NCBI GenBank assembly: GCA_036005125.1
Contig: DASYQV010000228.1
Location: 1 to 37,259, forward strand
Reading direction: 5' to 3'
DNA from: DASYQV01 sp036005125
GTDB taxonomy: Bacteria > Acidobacteriota > Vicinamibacteria > Vicinamibacterales > UBA2999
Length of the DNA stretch: 37,259 nt
A model generated the notes under the pieces. It worked only from the letters and a program-made list of their open reading frames with translations. It searched no databases and was not told the origin of the DNA. Positions 8,270 through 16,306 of the stretch are shown piece after piece; the first letter of the stretch is position 1, and each line of letters opens with the position of its first letter. Made by a program: the position numbers and the translations under genes.

Positions 8270-8773
8270 TCACGATGCCGCGCGCCATGTCTTTCTCGTA
8301 AGGCTGGTCGCACGCGGAGAAGGTCGCCATCGCGCGCGCGGAGAGCCCATGATGAACGTGTCGTCCACTACAGCCCACCCCTTCAAGCGGCGGAACGAGG
8401 GCGTCCGCACCGCGAGGCGGATCCGGTGGAGCATGAACCATGCGGTCTTCTGCGTCACGCCGAGCGTGCGGGCCAGCTCGTAGCTGCTCACGCGCTCGCC
8501 GTTGACGAGCATCCACAGCACCGGCAGCCATTTCTCGAGGCCGATGGGGCTGTCTTCGAAGATGGTACCGACTTTCGCTGAGAACTGCTTCTGACACGCC
8601 CGGCATTTCCAGAGACGGCGCGTGCTCAGGAAGCTCACGTCGGTGGAGGAGCATCGAGAGCAGGTCGGCCCATTCGGCCAACGGAGATCGATCACGAACT
8701 GAAGAGCGTGATCCCTGTCGGCGAAGTACTCGACCGCTTCGAGGAACGTGCGGGGGGAGCGACGATTCCTCAT
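8270..8773 (-). pseudogene. IS1595-family transposase remnant
   Basis: The N-terminal half of an IS1595/ISXO2-like transposase. It begins MRNRRSPRTFLEAVEYFADR, then has a zinc ribbon (CSRCSSTDV...WKCRACQKQFS) and the diagnostic KVGTIFEDSPIGLEKWL, RTLGVTQKTAWFMLHRIR. At the first catalytic aspartate (VVDDTFIMG, normally VEVDETYIGG) the similarity stops, and an unrelated Arg-rich tail ends at 8270. The remaining DDE/N catalytic core is missing. A neighbouring minus frame (about 8085-8250) contains a plausible small-protein tail (SLARLTDFARRLVAVP) that may be another remnant. No terminal inverted repeats were found. Confidence 0.78.
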
Positions 8774-8866
8774 TGTAGCTACGACATAGTACGCCACGAT
8801 ACGACATGGTGAGTCAATGCCATCGATGCACAGTGTGTATCATCCCGGAGACCTCCTGTTACGCTG

Positions 8867-8885
8867 TTAATCCGGATAAAAGGAT
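8867..8885 (+). promoter_or_regulatory. Second copy of the SahR-like operator
   Basis: TTAATCCGGATAAAAGGAT, with imperfect arms ATCCG and AGGAT, matches the site before the regulator gene at 18 of 19 bases. The match extends left: CTCCTGT occurs the same seven bases ahead in both (8853 and 9782). The site is not followed by a recognisable gene; a terminator-like hairpin begins seven bases after it. Confidence 0.45.
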
Positions 8886-8891
8886 GGTATG

Positions 8892-9040
8892 AAGGGCGGC
8901 CCTATACGGACCGCCCCTTTTCGAGTGATTCCGCCTCAATTTCGGCCCCCCTCCGAAACCGAGGCGGATCTCCCGAACTTCGTGGCCCGCAAGCCAGACC
9001 GACGCGGGCTGATGAGTCGGCGGTCGCGGAACGACCGCCG
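8892..9040 (+). other. Cluster of three strong hairpins
   Basis: Hairpin 1: GGGCGG (8894-8899) with CCGCCC (8911-8916), followed by CTTTT, which resembles a rho-independent terminator. Hairpin 2: GATTCCGCCTC (8927-8937) with GAGGCGGATC (8961-8970), with an inner stem TTTCGG/CCGAAA. Hairpin 3: CGGCGGTCG (9018-9026) with CGACCGCCG (9032-9040). The cluster could be a short structured RNA made from the operator-bearing promoter, or debris of mobile DNA. No known riboswitch was recognised. Confidence 0.35.
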
Positions 9041-9620
9041 GTGAAGAGCGTTCCCGATGCGCAACGTCGGACGGGGTGGTCTCGTCGCTGCCGTACACCG
9101 ACGCCGTTCAGCTGCCACCTCGCTCAGACGCAACGGTGTTACAAGTTACATGACTCACCGCGTTCCCGTGTCATTGCAGTGCCATGTGTCGTGGCCGACT
9201 CACCGCGGGTCGCGAGCTACACAGGCTGTGAAGGAGAACCCACTGTGCGGATGCCGATGTCGCTTTGTGTCGCTCGCGCTCCGCGGCTACGGACATCGAG
9301 CGCAATGCGCGTACCGCGGAGTGATTCATCTACATGAGCGATCGAGCGCCGTGCTGGATCCATGTTGAGATCGAGAACGCTCGACACGCGTGCCGCTGGG
9401 AGTCGTCGACATATCGAGCTGGTGATGCGCGCCGCGGCCAGCGAGCCCACGCGTGCATGGCCGCTCAGGGATTATTCCTCAGCGATGTGGCATTGAAATG
9501 AGATCGCGGCGGATGCCGCAAGCGTGCTCGTTGCGACTCCTTGGACGCGTCGCACGCCGAGAGGCTGGAGCGCCGAGAGCTGGAAGCGCAAGTCGATGAT
9601 GCAGCATAGAGTGCAGATCG

Positions 9621-9742
9621 GTCACAGCGTGGCATAGCTGCAACCAAGAAAATGCCGCGCTGTGACCCAGGTCCTGTCACGTCAGTGACACTACCGCGCT
9701 GGCAGTATTTGTCAAAAACAGAATCCAGCGCGGTCGTGTCAC
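9621..9742 (+). repeat. Dispersed three-hairpin element, family B, copy 2
   Basis: Hairpin 1: GTCACAGCGTGGCA (9621-9634) with TGCCGCGCTGTGAC (9653-9666). Hairpin 2: GTCAC-gtca-GTGAC (9676-9689). Hairpin 3: GTGACACTACCGCGCTGG (9685-9702) with CCAGCGCGGTCGTGTCAC (9725-9742). It is nearly identical to the copy at 27538-27659 and shares arm sequences and order with the diverged copy at 3747-3881. Confidence 0.8.
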
Positions 9743-9795
9743 AAAGCGATCGCCGGCGGCCGGGAGTTGACGCATGGCGCGCTCCTGTGAAACAC

Positions 9796-9814
9796 TTAAT
9801 CCGGATAAACGGAT
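9796..9814 (+). promoter_or_regulatory. Inverted-repeat operator before the SahR-like gene and ahcY
   Basis: TTAATCCGGATAAACGGAT contains perfect arms ATCCG and CGGAT around six bases, and ends 27 bases ahead of the regulator start. ArsR-family repressors bind such short inverted repeats over their own promoters, so autoregulation of this regulator-ahcY operon is the simplest reading. The assignment is inferred from position and symmetry. Confidence 0.55.
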
Positions 9815-9841
9815 AGAGCTGTGCGGGCGGCCGAATCCAGG

Positions 9842-10786
9842 ATGACTCAAGCCCCGATCCTCGAGCACATGGCCGCGCTGTCGGAGCCGACGCGCTGTCG
9901 AATGCTGCTCCTTCTGGAGCACCATGAGCTCACCGTGTCCGACCTGTGCGCCGTGCTGCAGATGCCGCAGTCGAGCGTGAGCCGTCATCTGAAGACGCTG
10001 GCGGATGACGGCTGGGTCACGTCGCGGCGCGACGCGACGAGCCGCTTCTACACCATGCCGGCCGAGGACCTGGAACCGGCCGCCGGGCGACTCTGGCCGA
10101 TCATTCGGGAGCAGGTGGCGTCGACCCCGACCGCAGGTCAGGACCAGCGCCGGCTTCGCAGCGTGCTCGCGCGCCGGCGGGCGAGATCGCAGGAGTTCTT
10201 CGCCAGCGCGGCGGGCAAGTGGGACAAGATCCGCGAGGCGTACTTTGGCGACACTTTCTATCTGTGGGGGCTGCTCGCGTTGATCGATCCAACGCTCGTG
10301 GTCGGCGATCTCGGCTGCGGAACAGGGCAGCTCACGAATACGATTGCGCCGCACGTGCAGCGCGTCATTGCGGTCGACGCCTCGTCCGACATGCTGGACG
10401 CGGCCCGCGAGCGCCTCGCGGACGCGCCCAACGTGGATCTCCGGCGCGGTGAGCTCGAATCGCTGCCGATCGGCACCGGCGAACTGCACGCCGCGATGTT
10501 GTCGCTCGTGCTGCATTACTCGCCGGAACCACCGCGCGCGCTGGCCGAGGTGGCGCGGGTGCTCCGGCCCGCCGGCCGCGTGCTGGTCGTCGACATGCTG
10601 CCGCATGATCGCGTCGAGTACCAGCGGCAGATGGGTCATGTGTGGCTGGGATTCGCGGAGCCGCAGATCACCAAATTCCTGACGGGTGCGGGCTTTGACC
10701 AGGTTCGAGTGCGCGCCCTGCCCGTCGATGCCAATGCAAAGGGTCCCGCACTGTTCGCGGCCGTCGGGACCAGGCCGTTGACGTAG
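9842..10786 (+). CDS. ArsR-family regulator fused to a SAM-dependent methyltransferase (SahR-like)
   Basis: A 314-residue two-domain protein. Residues 1-95 form an ArsR-type winged helix (LSEPTRCRMLLLLEHHELTVSDL, then QSSVSRHLKTLADDGWV). Residues 105-310 form a class I methyltransferase with motif I VGDLGCGTG at about 154-162 and an acidic loop AVDASSDML. The metal-binding cysteines of ArsR/SmtB sensors are not evident. SahR is known as an ArsR-type repressor of methyl-cycle genes that responds to S-adenosylhomocysteine. The placement 20 bp ahead of ahcY suggests this protein senses SAH or SAM through its methyltransferase-like domain and controls ahcY. An upstream GTG at 9821 is possible; the ATG at 9842 gives a normal start. 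Confidence 0.88.
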   Translation: MTQAPILEHMAALSEPTRCRMLLLLEHHELTVSDLCAVLQMPQSSVSRHLKTLADDGWVTSRRDATSRFYTMPAEDLEPAAGRLWPIIREQVASTPTAGQDQRRLRSVLARRRARSQEFFASAAGKWDKIREAYFGDTFYLWGLLALIDPTLVVGDLGCGTGQLTNTIAPHVQRVIAVDASSDMLDAARERLADAPNVDLRRGELESLPIGTGELHAAMLSLVLHYSPEPPRALAEVARVLRPAGRVLVVDMLPHDRVEYQRQMGHVWLGFAEPQITKFLTGAGFDQVRVRALPVDANAKGPALFAAVGTRPLT

Positions 10787-10806
10787 CGTCGATGAAGGAG
10801 AAGCTG

Positions 10807-12309
<1,503 letters not shown>

Positions 12310-12430
12310 AAGGCATCAGGGATCAGGCATCAGGCATCAGGGCTGTCTCAGGGATCAGAACTCAGGGATCAGTTTTTGCCGCCTGATGCCTGAGACGTCC
12401 CTGATACCTGATGCCTGATTCCTGATGCCT
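12310..12430. repeat. CATCAGG / CCTGATG word-repeat cluster
   Basis: Between convergent ahcY and the FrnE-like gene, direct copies of GCATCAGG and GGGATCAG (12312-12370) face copies of CCTGATGCC and CCCTGAT (12381-12430), allowing a long imperfect stem-loop that would serve as a two-way terminator. The right half lies inside the 3' end of the FrnE-like gene and encodes its odd C-terminal tail. Confidence 0.6.
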
Positions 12431-13039
12431 GCGTTGGCCGAAGAGCGCGCGATCGATCGCTCCGGCGAGCCATTCGTAGGGCACCGCGCCGATGACCGGC
12501 TCCACGTCGTCGAGGGTTTCACCGACGAGCATCGTCGGCACCGATCGGATGCCAAGGGTTGCGCCCAACCGCAGATCCGCACGCACGGATTCGGTGAAGG
12601 CGCCCGATTCGAGCGCCCGACGCATGGCACCGGCGTCGAGACCCGCTTCCCGCACGATATCTTCGAGCACAGCCACATCGTTGATGTCCCGTCCGTGCTC
12701 GAAGTGTGCGCGATACAGTCCCTTGTCGACGGCTGAGAGCCGTCCCTGGGCCCGCGCGAACGCGGCCACCTCGTGCGCGCGGCGGGTGCGCGTCCGCAGG
12801 GACGGCTGCCGCATCACGAGGCCGCGCTCTTCCGCCATCGGGTAGACGCGGTTCGTCCAGTGCTCCCGCAGGTACTCGGCGTCGACCGCGGGCATCGGAA
12901 CGGGTTCCGGGCGAAGCTCGAACGCGTGCGGTTCGATGGTGATTTGCGCGCCGAACCGGCGCGCGGCGTCCTCGAGGATGGGGACCTCGAGGTAGCAGTA
13001 TGGTCAGACGTAGTCGGAAAAGACGTGAACCCTCACCAT
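12362..13039 (-). CDS. FrnE/DsbA-type thiol oxidoreductase, probable selenoprotein (UGA at the first CxxC cysteine)
   Basis: A DsbA-fold (FrnE/2-hydroxychromene isomerase-like) oxidoreductase of 225 residues if the in-frame TGA at 13004-13006 is read as selenocysteine. From the ATG at 13039 (AGGA 9 nt ahead) the frame reads MVRVHVFSDYV-U-PYCYLEVPILEDA; the family normally has CPYC there, so UGA replaces exactly the nucleophilic first cysteine of the active site. The frame stays open on both sides and the remainder is normal: AEYLREHWTNRVYPMAEERGL, LRLGATLGIRSVPTMLVG. A SECIS-like hairpin begins 11 nt after the UGA. Automated callers would start at 12895 and lose the active site. The last roughly 25 residues (from about RRHQESGIRYQG) come from word-repeat DNA. 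A nonsense mutation is the alternative. Confidence 0.85.
12970..13006 (-). promoter_or_regulatory. Recoded UGA codon with bacterial SECIS-like hairpin
   Basis: On the minus strand the UGA (13006-13004) is followed after 11 nt by the stem CCUCGAG (12992-12986) and CUCGAGG (12976-12970), seven perfect pairs, around the loop GUCCCCAUC. The apical loop starts 18 nt after the UGA and opens with G then U. Bacterial SECIS elements typically have an apical loop about 16-37 nt from the UGA with a guanine at one of its first positions, the feature read by SelB. The coding sequence here (YLEVPILEDA) is compatible with both protein and hairpin. Confidence 0.7.
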
Positions 13040-13124
13040 GGCTCAATCCTGCAGCCGCACCCACGAGTCGGCGGCCGTCGTGGTGATGATAGCTCCACAG
13101 CCGTCTCAATGACATGATGATGCG

Positions 13125-13871
13125 GTGAGCATTTTTCCGCTGCTGGCCCTGACGGTACTTACCCTGCAGCTCTCCCGGCCTACCGCGATTGACGCCTGTT
13201 CGTCAGCGGCGCAGGCCCTGATGGGTCAGGCGTCGATGCGGGCGCAGGAGTTCGACCTGCCGGGCGCGTTGACGCTGCTGAAGGAGGCGGCGAGCGACAG
13301 CGGTTGTGACGAGGCAGGCGCGCAGTTCGAGTACGTCGAGGGGCTGCTCGGTGCGAAGGAGGCCGGCACGCTCGGGGGAACGGTCGACTCGCTGCGGGAT
13401 GTACGGAGCGCCGTCCACGCATTGTTGTGGCGGGCGGCGAGCAAGGGCGGCGCATGGGAAATCGCATCGATCGCGTTGCAAGCAACGATCGCGGCATCCC
13501 AGTACGAGCGCGAGGAGATGGCGCTCTATCTCGAGCACGCGACACGCATGGAATCGCTGCAGCTTGACGCAGGGCAGCGGGCCGTGCCGCTCATCTCGGC
13601 GCTGGAGCTCGCCGGCGACCTCTGGCTGCAGGTCCATCGGTTCGAGGACGCGCGAAGCGCGTACCAGCGGGCGATGGCGCGCATCGGCCGCACGAGCCGG
13701 ATCACCTTCGGGCTCGCGCACGCGGCCGCTCGGCTGCAGGACAGGCCCACCGCGTGTGCCGAGTACGGGCGTCTGCTCGCGTGGTGGGGCGCGCGCGCCG
13801 GTGCACCGCCCGAGATTGAGGAGGCGCGCATGTTTACCGCGTTGCCAGCCTGTACGCCGGCGCCTCAATGA
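13125..13871 (+). CDS. Secreted helical-repeat (TPR-like) protein of unknown function
   Basis: A 248-residue protein starting with GTG: MSIFPLLALTVLTLQLSRPTAIDAC, a likely cleavable export signal. The rest is Ala-rich and helical, with TPR-like pairs such as AQEFDLPGALTLLKEAAS and LQVHRFEDARSAYQRAMARIG, the latter close to a canonical TPR. Six cysteines (about positions 25, 60 and near the C-terminus) may form disulfides. It is divergent from the FrnE-like oxidoreductase across 85 bp, which makes a disulfide-related link conceivable but unproven. Its stop overlaps the start of the next gene in ATGA, so the two are translationally coupled. Confidence 0.75.
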   Translation: MSIFPLLALTVLTLQLSRPTAIDACSSAAQALMGQASMRAQEFDLPGALTLLKEAASDSGCDEAGAQFEYVEGLLGAKEAGTLGGTVDSLRDVRSAVHALLWRAASKGGAWEIASIALQATIAASQYEREEMALYLEHATRMESLQLDAGQRAVPLISALELAGDLWLQVHRFEDARSAYQRAMARIGRTSRITFGLAHAAARLQDRPTACAEYGRLLAWWGARAGAPPEIEEARMFTALPACTPAPQ

Positions 13872-14119
13872 GCTATCGATACAAGGCCGAAGTTCTGGCG
13901 CAGCTCGCACGGCATGGCGTACAACCGACCCCCGCCACGCCGCCACAGCTCGTGCACGATTTCGTCAACGACTTGTATCGCTACGAGCTCCGCTGTCTGC
14001 GCGATCGCCTCGTGCGCCGCGAAATCCCCAAGATCGGGTACTACGATCGCGTCGTGGAACTGCGCAGAAAGTATCCGCTCGTGTCGCTGAAGGCGCATGA
14101 GTGGCTCGAGCCGAGGTGA
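13868..14119 (+). CDS. Small conserved-looking protein of unknown function
   Basis: An 83-residue protein, MSYRYKAEVLAQLARHGV, then a Pro/Thr-rich turn (QPTPATPP) and charged helices (VNDLYRYELRCLRDRLVRREIP, RVVELRRKYPLVSL). No signal peptide or membrane segment is present, so it is cytosolic. The start codon overlaps the upstream stop (ATGA), which supports it being real and co-translated. I do not recognise the family; the basic helical C-terminus would suit nucleic-acid or protein binding, but this is only a guess. Confidence 0.7.
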   Translation: MSYRYKAEVLAQLARHGVQPTPATPPQLVHDFVNDLYRYELRCLRDRLVRREIPKIGYYDRVVELRRKYPLVSLKAHEWLEPR

Positions 14120-14177
14120 CGTAGGCCGTATCTTCAGATTGCTGCCCTGCGCCGGGTCTGAAGACCCGCCCTACGTC
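14118..14177. terminator. Two-way terminator-like hairpin, family C
   Basis: GACGTAGG (14118-14125) pairs with CCTACGTC (14170-14177). Inside, TCTTCAGA faces TCTGAAGA, continuing the stem. It lies between convergent genes, which fits bidirectional termination. It belongs to the same word family as sequences near 1527, 3624, 7533 and 33936. Confidence 0.55.
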
Positions 14178-14188
14178 CGTCCCGTCGG

Positions 14189-16216
14189 CTAGTACTCGAC
14201 CAGCTTCTGAATCGTCTCCGCGAGCCGACGCTTGGGCATGTAGATCTCTTCAAGCCCCTTGCTGAACGGTACGGGGATGTCGAGGCCGCCCAGCCGCATC
14301 ACGGGCGCGTCGAGGTGGTCGAACATCTGTTCGCCGATGGTCGAGGCTAGTTCGCCACCGAAGCCGCCGGTGAGCGGCGCCTCGTGGAGCACGAGCACCC
14401 GGCTCGTCCTGCGGACCGACTCGAATACCGTTTCGCGATCCCACGGCACAAGCGATCGCAGGTCGACGACTTCGAGCTCGTGGCCATCTGTTGCCATCTG
14501 CTCGGCCGCCTCAAGTGCCCATACCACTCCAACGCCATAGGTGACGATCGTTGCGTCGCGCCCGGCGCGAGCGACTCGCGCCCGGCCGATCGGGATCGTG
14601 TAATACCCTTCCGGCACCGGGCCCCTGACCGATCGATAAAGCAGCTTGTGCTCGAGATAGAGCACCGGGTTGCCATCCTCGAGCCCTGCCAACAGGAGCC
14701 CCTTTGCATCGCAGGGTGTCGCGGGCGCGACGACCTTGAGTCCCGCGACGTGCGTGAACCACGCCTCGACGTTCTGTGAGTGGAATGGACCGGCGCCCGC
14801 CCCTCCACCAATCGGCGCCCGAATCAGCATCGGCGCCGGCGCGCCCCAGCGGTACTTCGTCTTGGCGACGTTGTTGACAATCTGGTTGAACGCACACGTG
14901 ATGAAGTCGCCGAACTGCATCTCGACGATCGGCCGGAAGCCCTCGAGCGAGAGGCCAAGCGCCGCGCCAACGGCCGCCGACTCGATAATCGGCGTGTTGC
15001 GGACGCGTGCTTTGCCGAACTCCTCGACGAAGCCTTCGGTGACCTTGAATACGCCGCCGTACTCGGCGACGTCCTGTCCCATCAGAATCACGCGTTCGTT
15101 GCGGCGCATCGCGTCGCGCAACCCGTCGCTGATTGCGTCGACGTAACGCCGTTCGGGCCCTTCAGGCGGCGACTCGGCGTTCGACACAGCGGACGCCATG
15201 TACACGTCCGCCAGCTCGCGTTCCGGCGTCGACTCCGGCTCCGGAGCGGTCAGCGCGTCGTCCACGAGCGCATCAATCTGCTGCTTCAAATCCGTGCGGA
15301 CGTCCCTGGCGCTCTCGGACGTGAAGAGGCTCTGCTCGATCAGAAAGCCTTCGAAGCGCAGCACCGGATCCTTCTTGCCCCACTCGTCGAACAGTTCCTT
15401 GGGAACGTACGCGGTGCCCGACGCCTCCTCGTGGCCGCGCATCCGGAATGTCTTGAACTCGAGCAGCGAAGGACCGTCGCCGCGGCGCGCGCGGTCGGCT
15501 GCGGCGCGCACGGCCTCGTACACCGCAAGGTAATCGTTGCCGTCGACAACCGCGCCGTACATGCCGTAGCCCACGGCGCGGTCGGCGAGGTCAGTGCACG
15601 CGTACTGCTCGCTCGTTGGCGTCGACAGACCGTAGTGATTGTTCTCCACGACGATGATCACCGGAAGATTCCAGACGGCGGCAAGATTGGCCGCCTCGTG
15701 GAAATCGCCCTCGCTCGTCGCGCCGTCACCGACGAACGTTGCCACGACCTGACGCGTGCCCCTGAGTTGCGCCGCCAGCGCCAGGCCGTCGGCCACCGGC
15801 ATCATTGCGGCGAGGTGGCTGATCATCCCGACCACATGGTGGGCGAGCACGCCGAAGTGGAAGCTCCGCTCGCGGCCGTTCGTATATCCGCCCGCCTTGC
15901 CGAACAACTGGCGGAAGAGCGCAGGCAGGTCCAGTCCACGGCCCGTGAACACGCCGAGATTCCGGTGCATCGGCAGGATGTAGTCGTCTGCCTTGAGCGC
16001 AGAGACGACGCCCGCCGCGACAGCTTCCTGACCGATGCCCGAGAACCATTTCGAGAGCTTTCCCTGCCGGAGCAGGATGAGCATCTTCTCCTCGATCAGC
16101 CGCGGGAGAAGGATCGTGCGGTACATCGCCCGCAACTGATCGGGAGTGAGGTCGTGAACCGATGGGGCGATCGGGTATTCCGCGGTGGGCGTGTCGCTGC
16201 CGGGAGAGTGGAACAT
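14189..16216 (-). CDS. Fused E1 alpha-beta subunit of a 2-oxoacid dehydrogenase
   Basis: A 675-residue TPP-dependent decarboxylase component, either branched-chain 2-oxoacid or pyruvate dehydrogenase E1, with alpha and beta halves in one chain. The alpha half (about 1-330) has the TPP motif GDGATSEGDFHEAANLAAVWNLPVIIVVENN split as GDGATSEG and NLPVIIVVENN, plus RMRGHEE. After a variable Glu/Pro-rich linker (about 330-355), the beta half begins RYVDAISDGLRDAMRRNERVILMGQDVAEYGG and includes RNTPIIESAAVGAALGLS and APIGGGAGAGPFHSQ split by normal spacing. The ATG at 16216 is chosen because upstream codons read through the family A repeat. E2 and E3 genes are not nearby. Substrate cannot be told from sequence alone. 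Confidence 0.92.
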   Translation of the reverse strand: MFHSPGSDTPTAEYPIAPSVHDLTPDQLRAMYRTILLPRLIEEKMLILLRQGKLSKWFSGIGQEAVAAGVVSALKADDYILPMHRNLGVFTGRGLDLPALFRQLFGKAGGYTNGRERSFHFGVLAHHVVGMISHLAAMMPVADGLALAAQLRGTRQVVATFVGDGATSEGDFHEAANLAAVWNLPVIIVVENNHYGLSTPTSEQYACTDLADRAVGYGMYGAVVDGNDYLAVYEAVRAAADRARRGDGPSLLEFKTFRMRGHEEASGTAYVPKELFDEWGKKDPVLRFEGFLIEQSLFTSESARDVRTDLKQQIDALVDDALTAPEPESTPERELADVYMASAVSNAESPPEGPERRYVDAISDGLRDAMRRNERVILMGQDVAEYGGVFKVTEGFVEEFGKARVRNTPIIESAAVGAALGLSLEGFRPIVEMQFGDFITCAFNQIVNNVAKTKYRWGAPAPMLIRAPIGGGAGAGPFHSQNVEAWFTHVAGLKVVAPATPCDAKGLLLAGLEDGNPVLYLEHKLLYRSVRGPVPEGYYTIPIGRARVARAGRDATIVTYGVGVVWALEAAEQMATDGHELEVVDLRSLVPWDRETVFESVRRTSRVLVLHEAPLTGGFGGELASTIGEQMFDHLDAPVMRLGGLDIPVPFSKGLEEIYMPKRRLAETIQKLVEY

Positions 16217-16225
16217 GCAGGTATG

Positions 16226-16284
16226 ATAACCAGTCAGGGCTCTGCCTTTTGATATCCCGGTAGAGCTCCCGGCTCGTCGGCCCG
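16226..16284 (+). repeat. Dispersed palindromic element, family A, copy 3 (module 1 only)
   Basis: TAACCAGTCAGGGCTCTGCC and the following TTTTGATATCCCGG correspond base by base to the first module at 1319-1377, including the core TTTGATATCCCGG. The right arm is degraded (GGCTCGTCGG instead of GGCTGGTT) and modules 2 and 3 are absent. It fills most of the 90-bp divergent gap between the E1 gene and the aminotransferase gene, beginning 10 bases before the E1 start codon. Confidence 0.65.
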
Positions 16285-16306
16285 ATTGGGCTGACACAAC
16301 ATCATC

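Larger units (their letters stand above)
8774..9841. other. 1.07-kb gene-free region before the SahR-like gene
   Basis: No credible gene was found on either strand. It holds a copy of the SahR-like operator (8867-8885), three strong hairpins (8892-9040), a family B repeat (9621-9742) and the operator next to the regulator gene (9796-9814). The stretch 9041-9620 shows only short unlike frames and nothing I recognise; it may be degraded coding or mobile DNA, given the transposase remnant just to the left. Confidence 0.5.

Noticed and set aside
9041..9620. Possible gene between the hairpin cluster and family B copy 2
   Set aside because: Only short frames of unlike composition, no ribosome sites and no recognisable motifs.
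12312..12345. CRISPR-like GCATCAGG direct repeats
   Set aside because: Units are 7-9 bases without spacers and are matched by inverted copies, so they form a stem-loop.
13004..13006. TGA taken as a simple nonsense mutation making the FrnE-like gene a pseudogene
   Set aside because: The exact Cys position, the intact frame on both sides, the ribosome site and the SECIS-like hairpin together favour recoding; kept only as an alternative.
14780..16252. Long plus-strand frame opposite the E1 fusion
   Set aside because: The E1 motifs on the minus strand are unambiguous; the plus frame has shadow composition.
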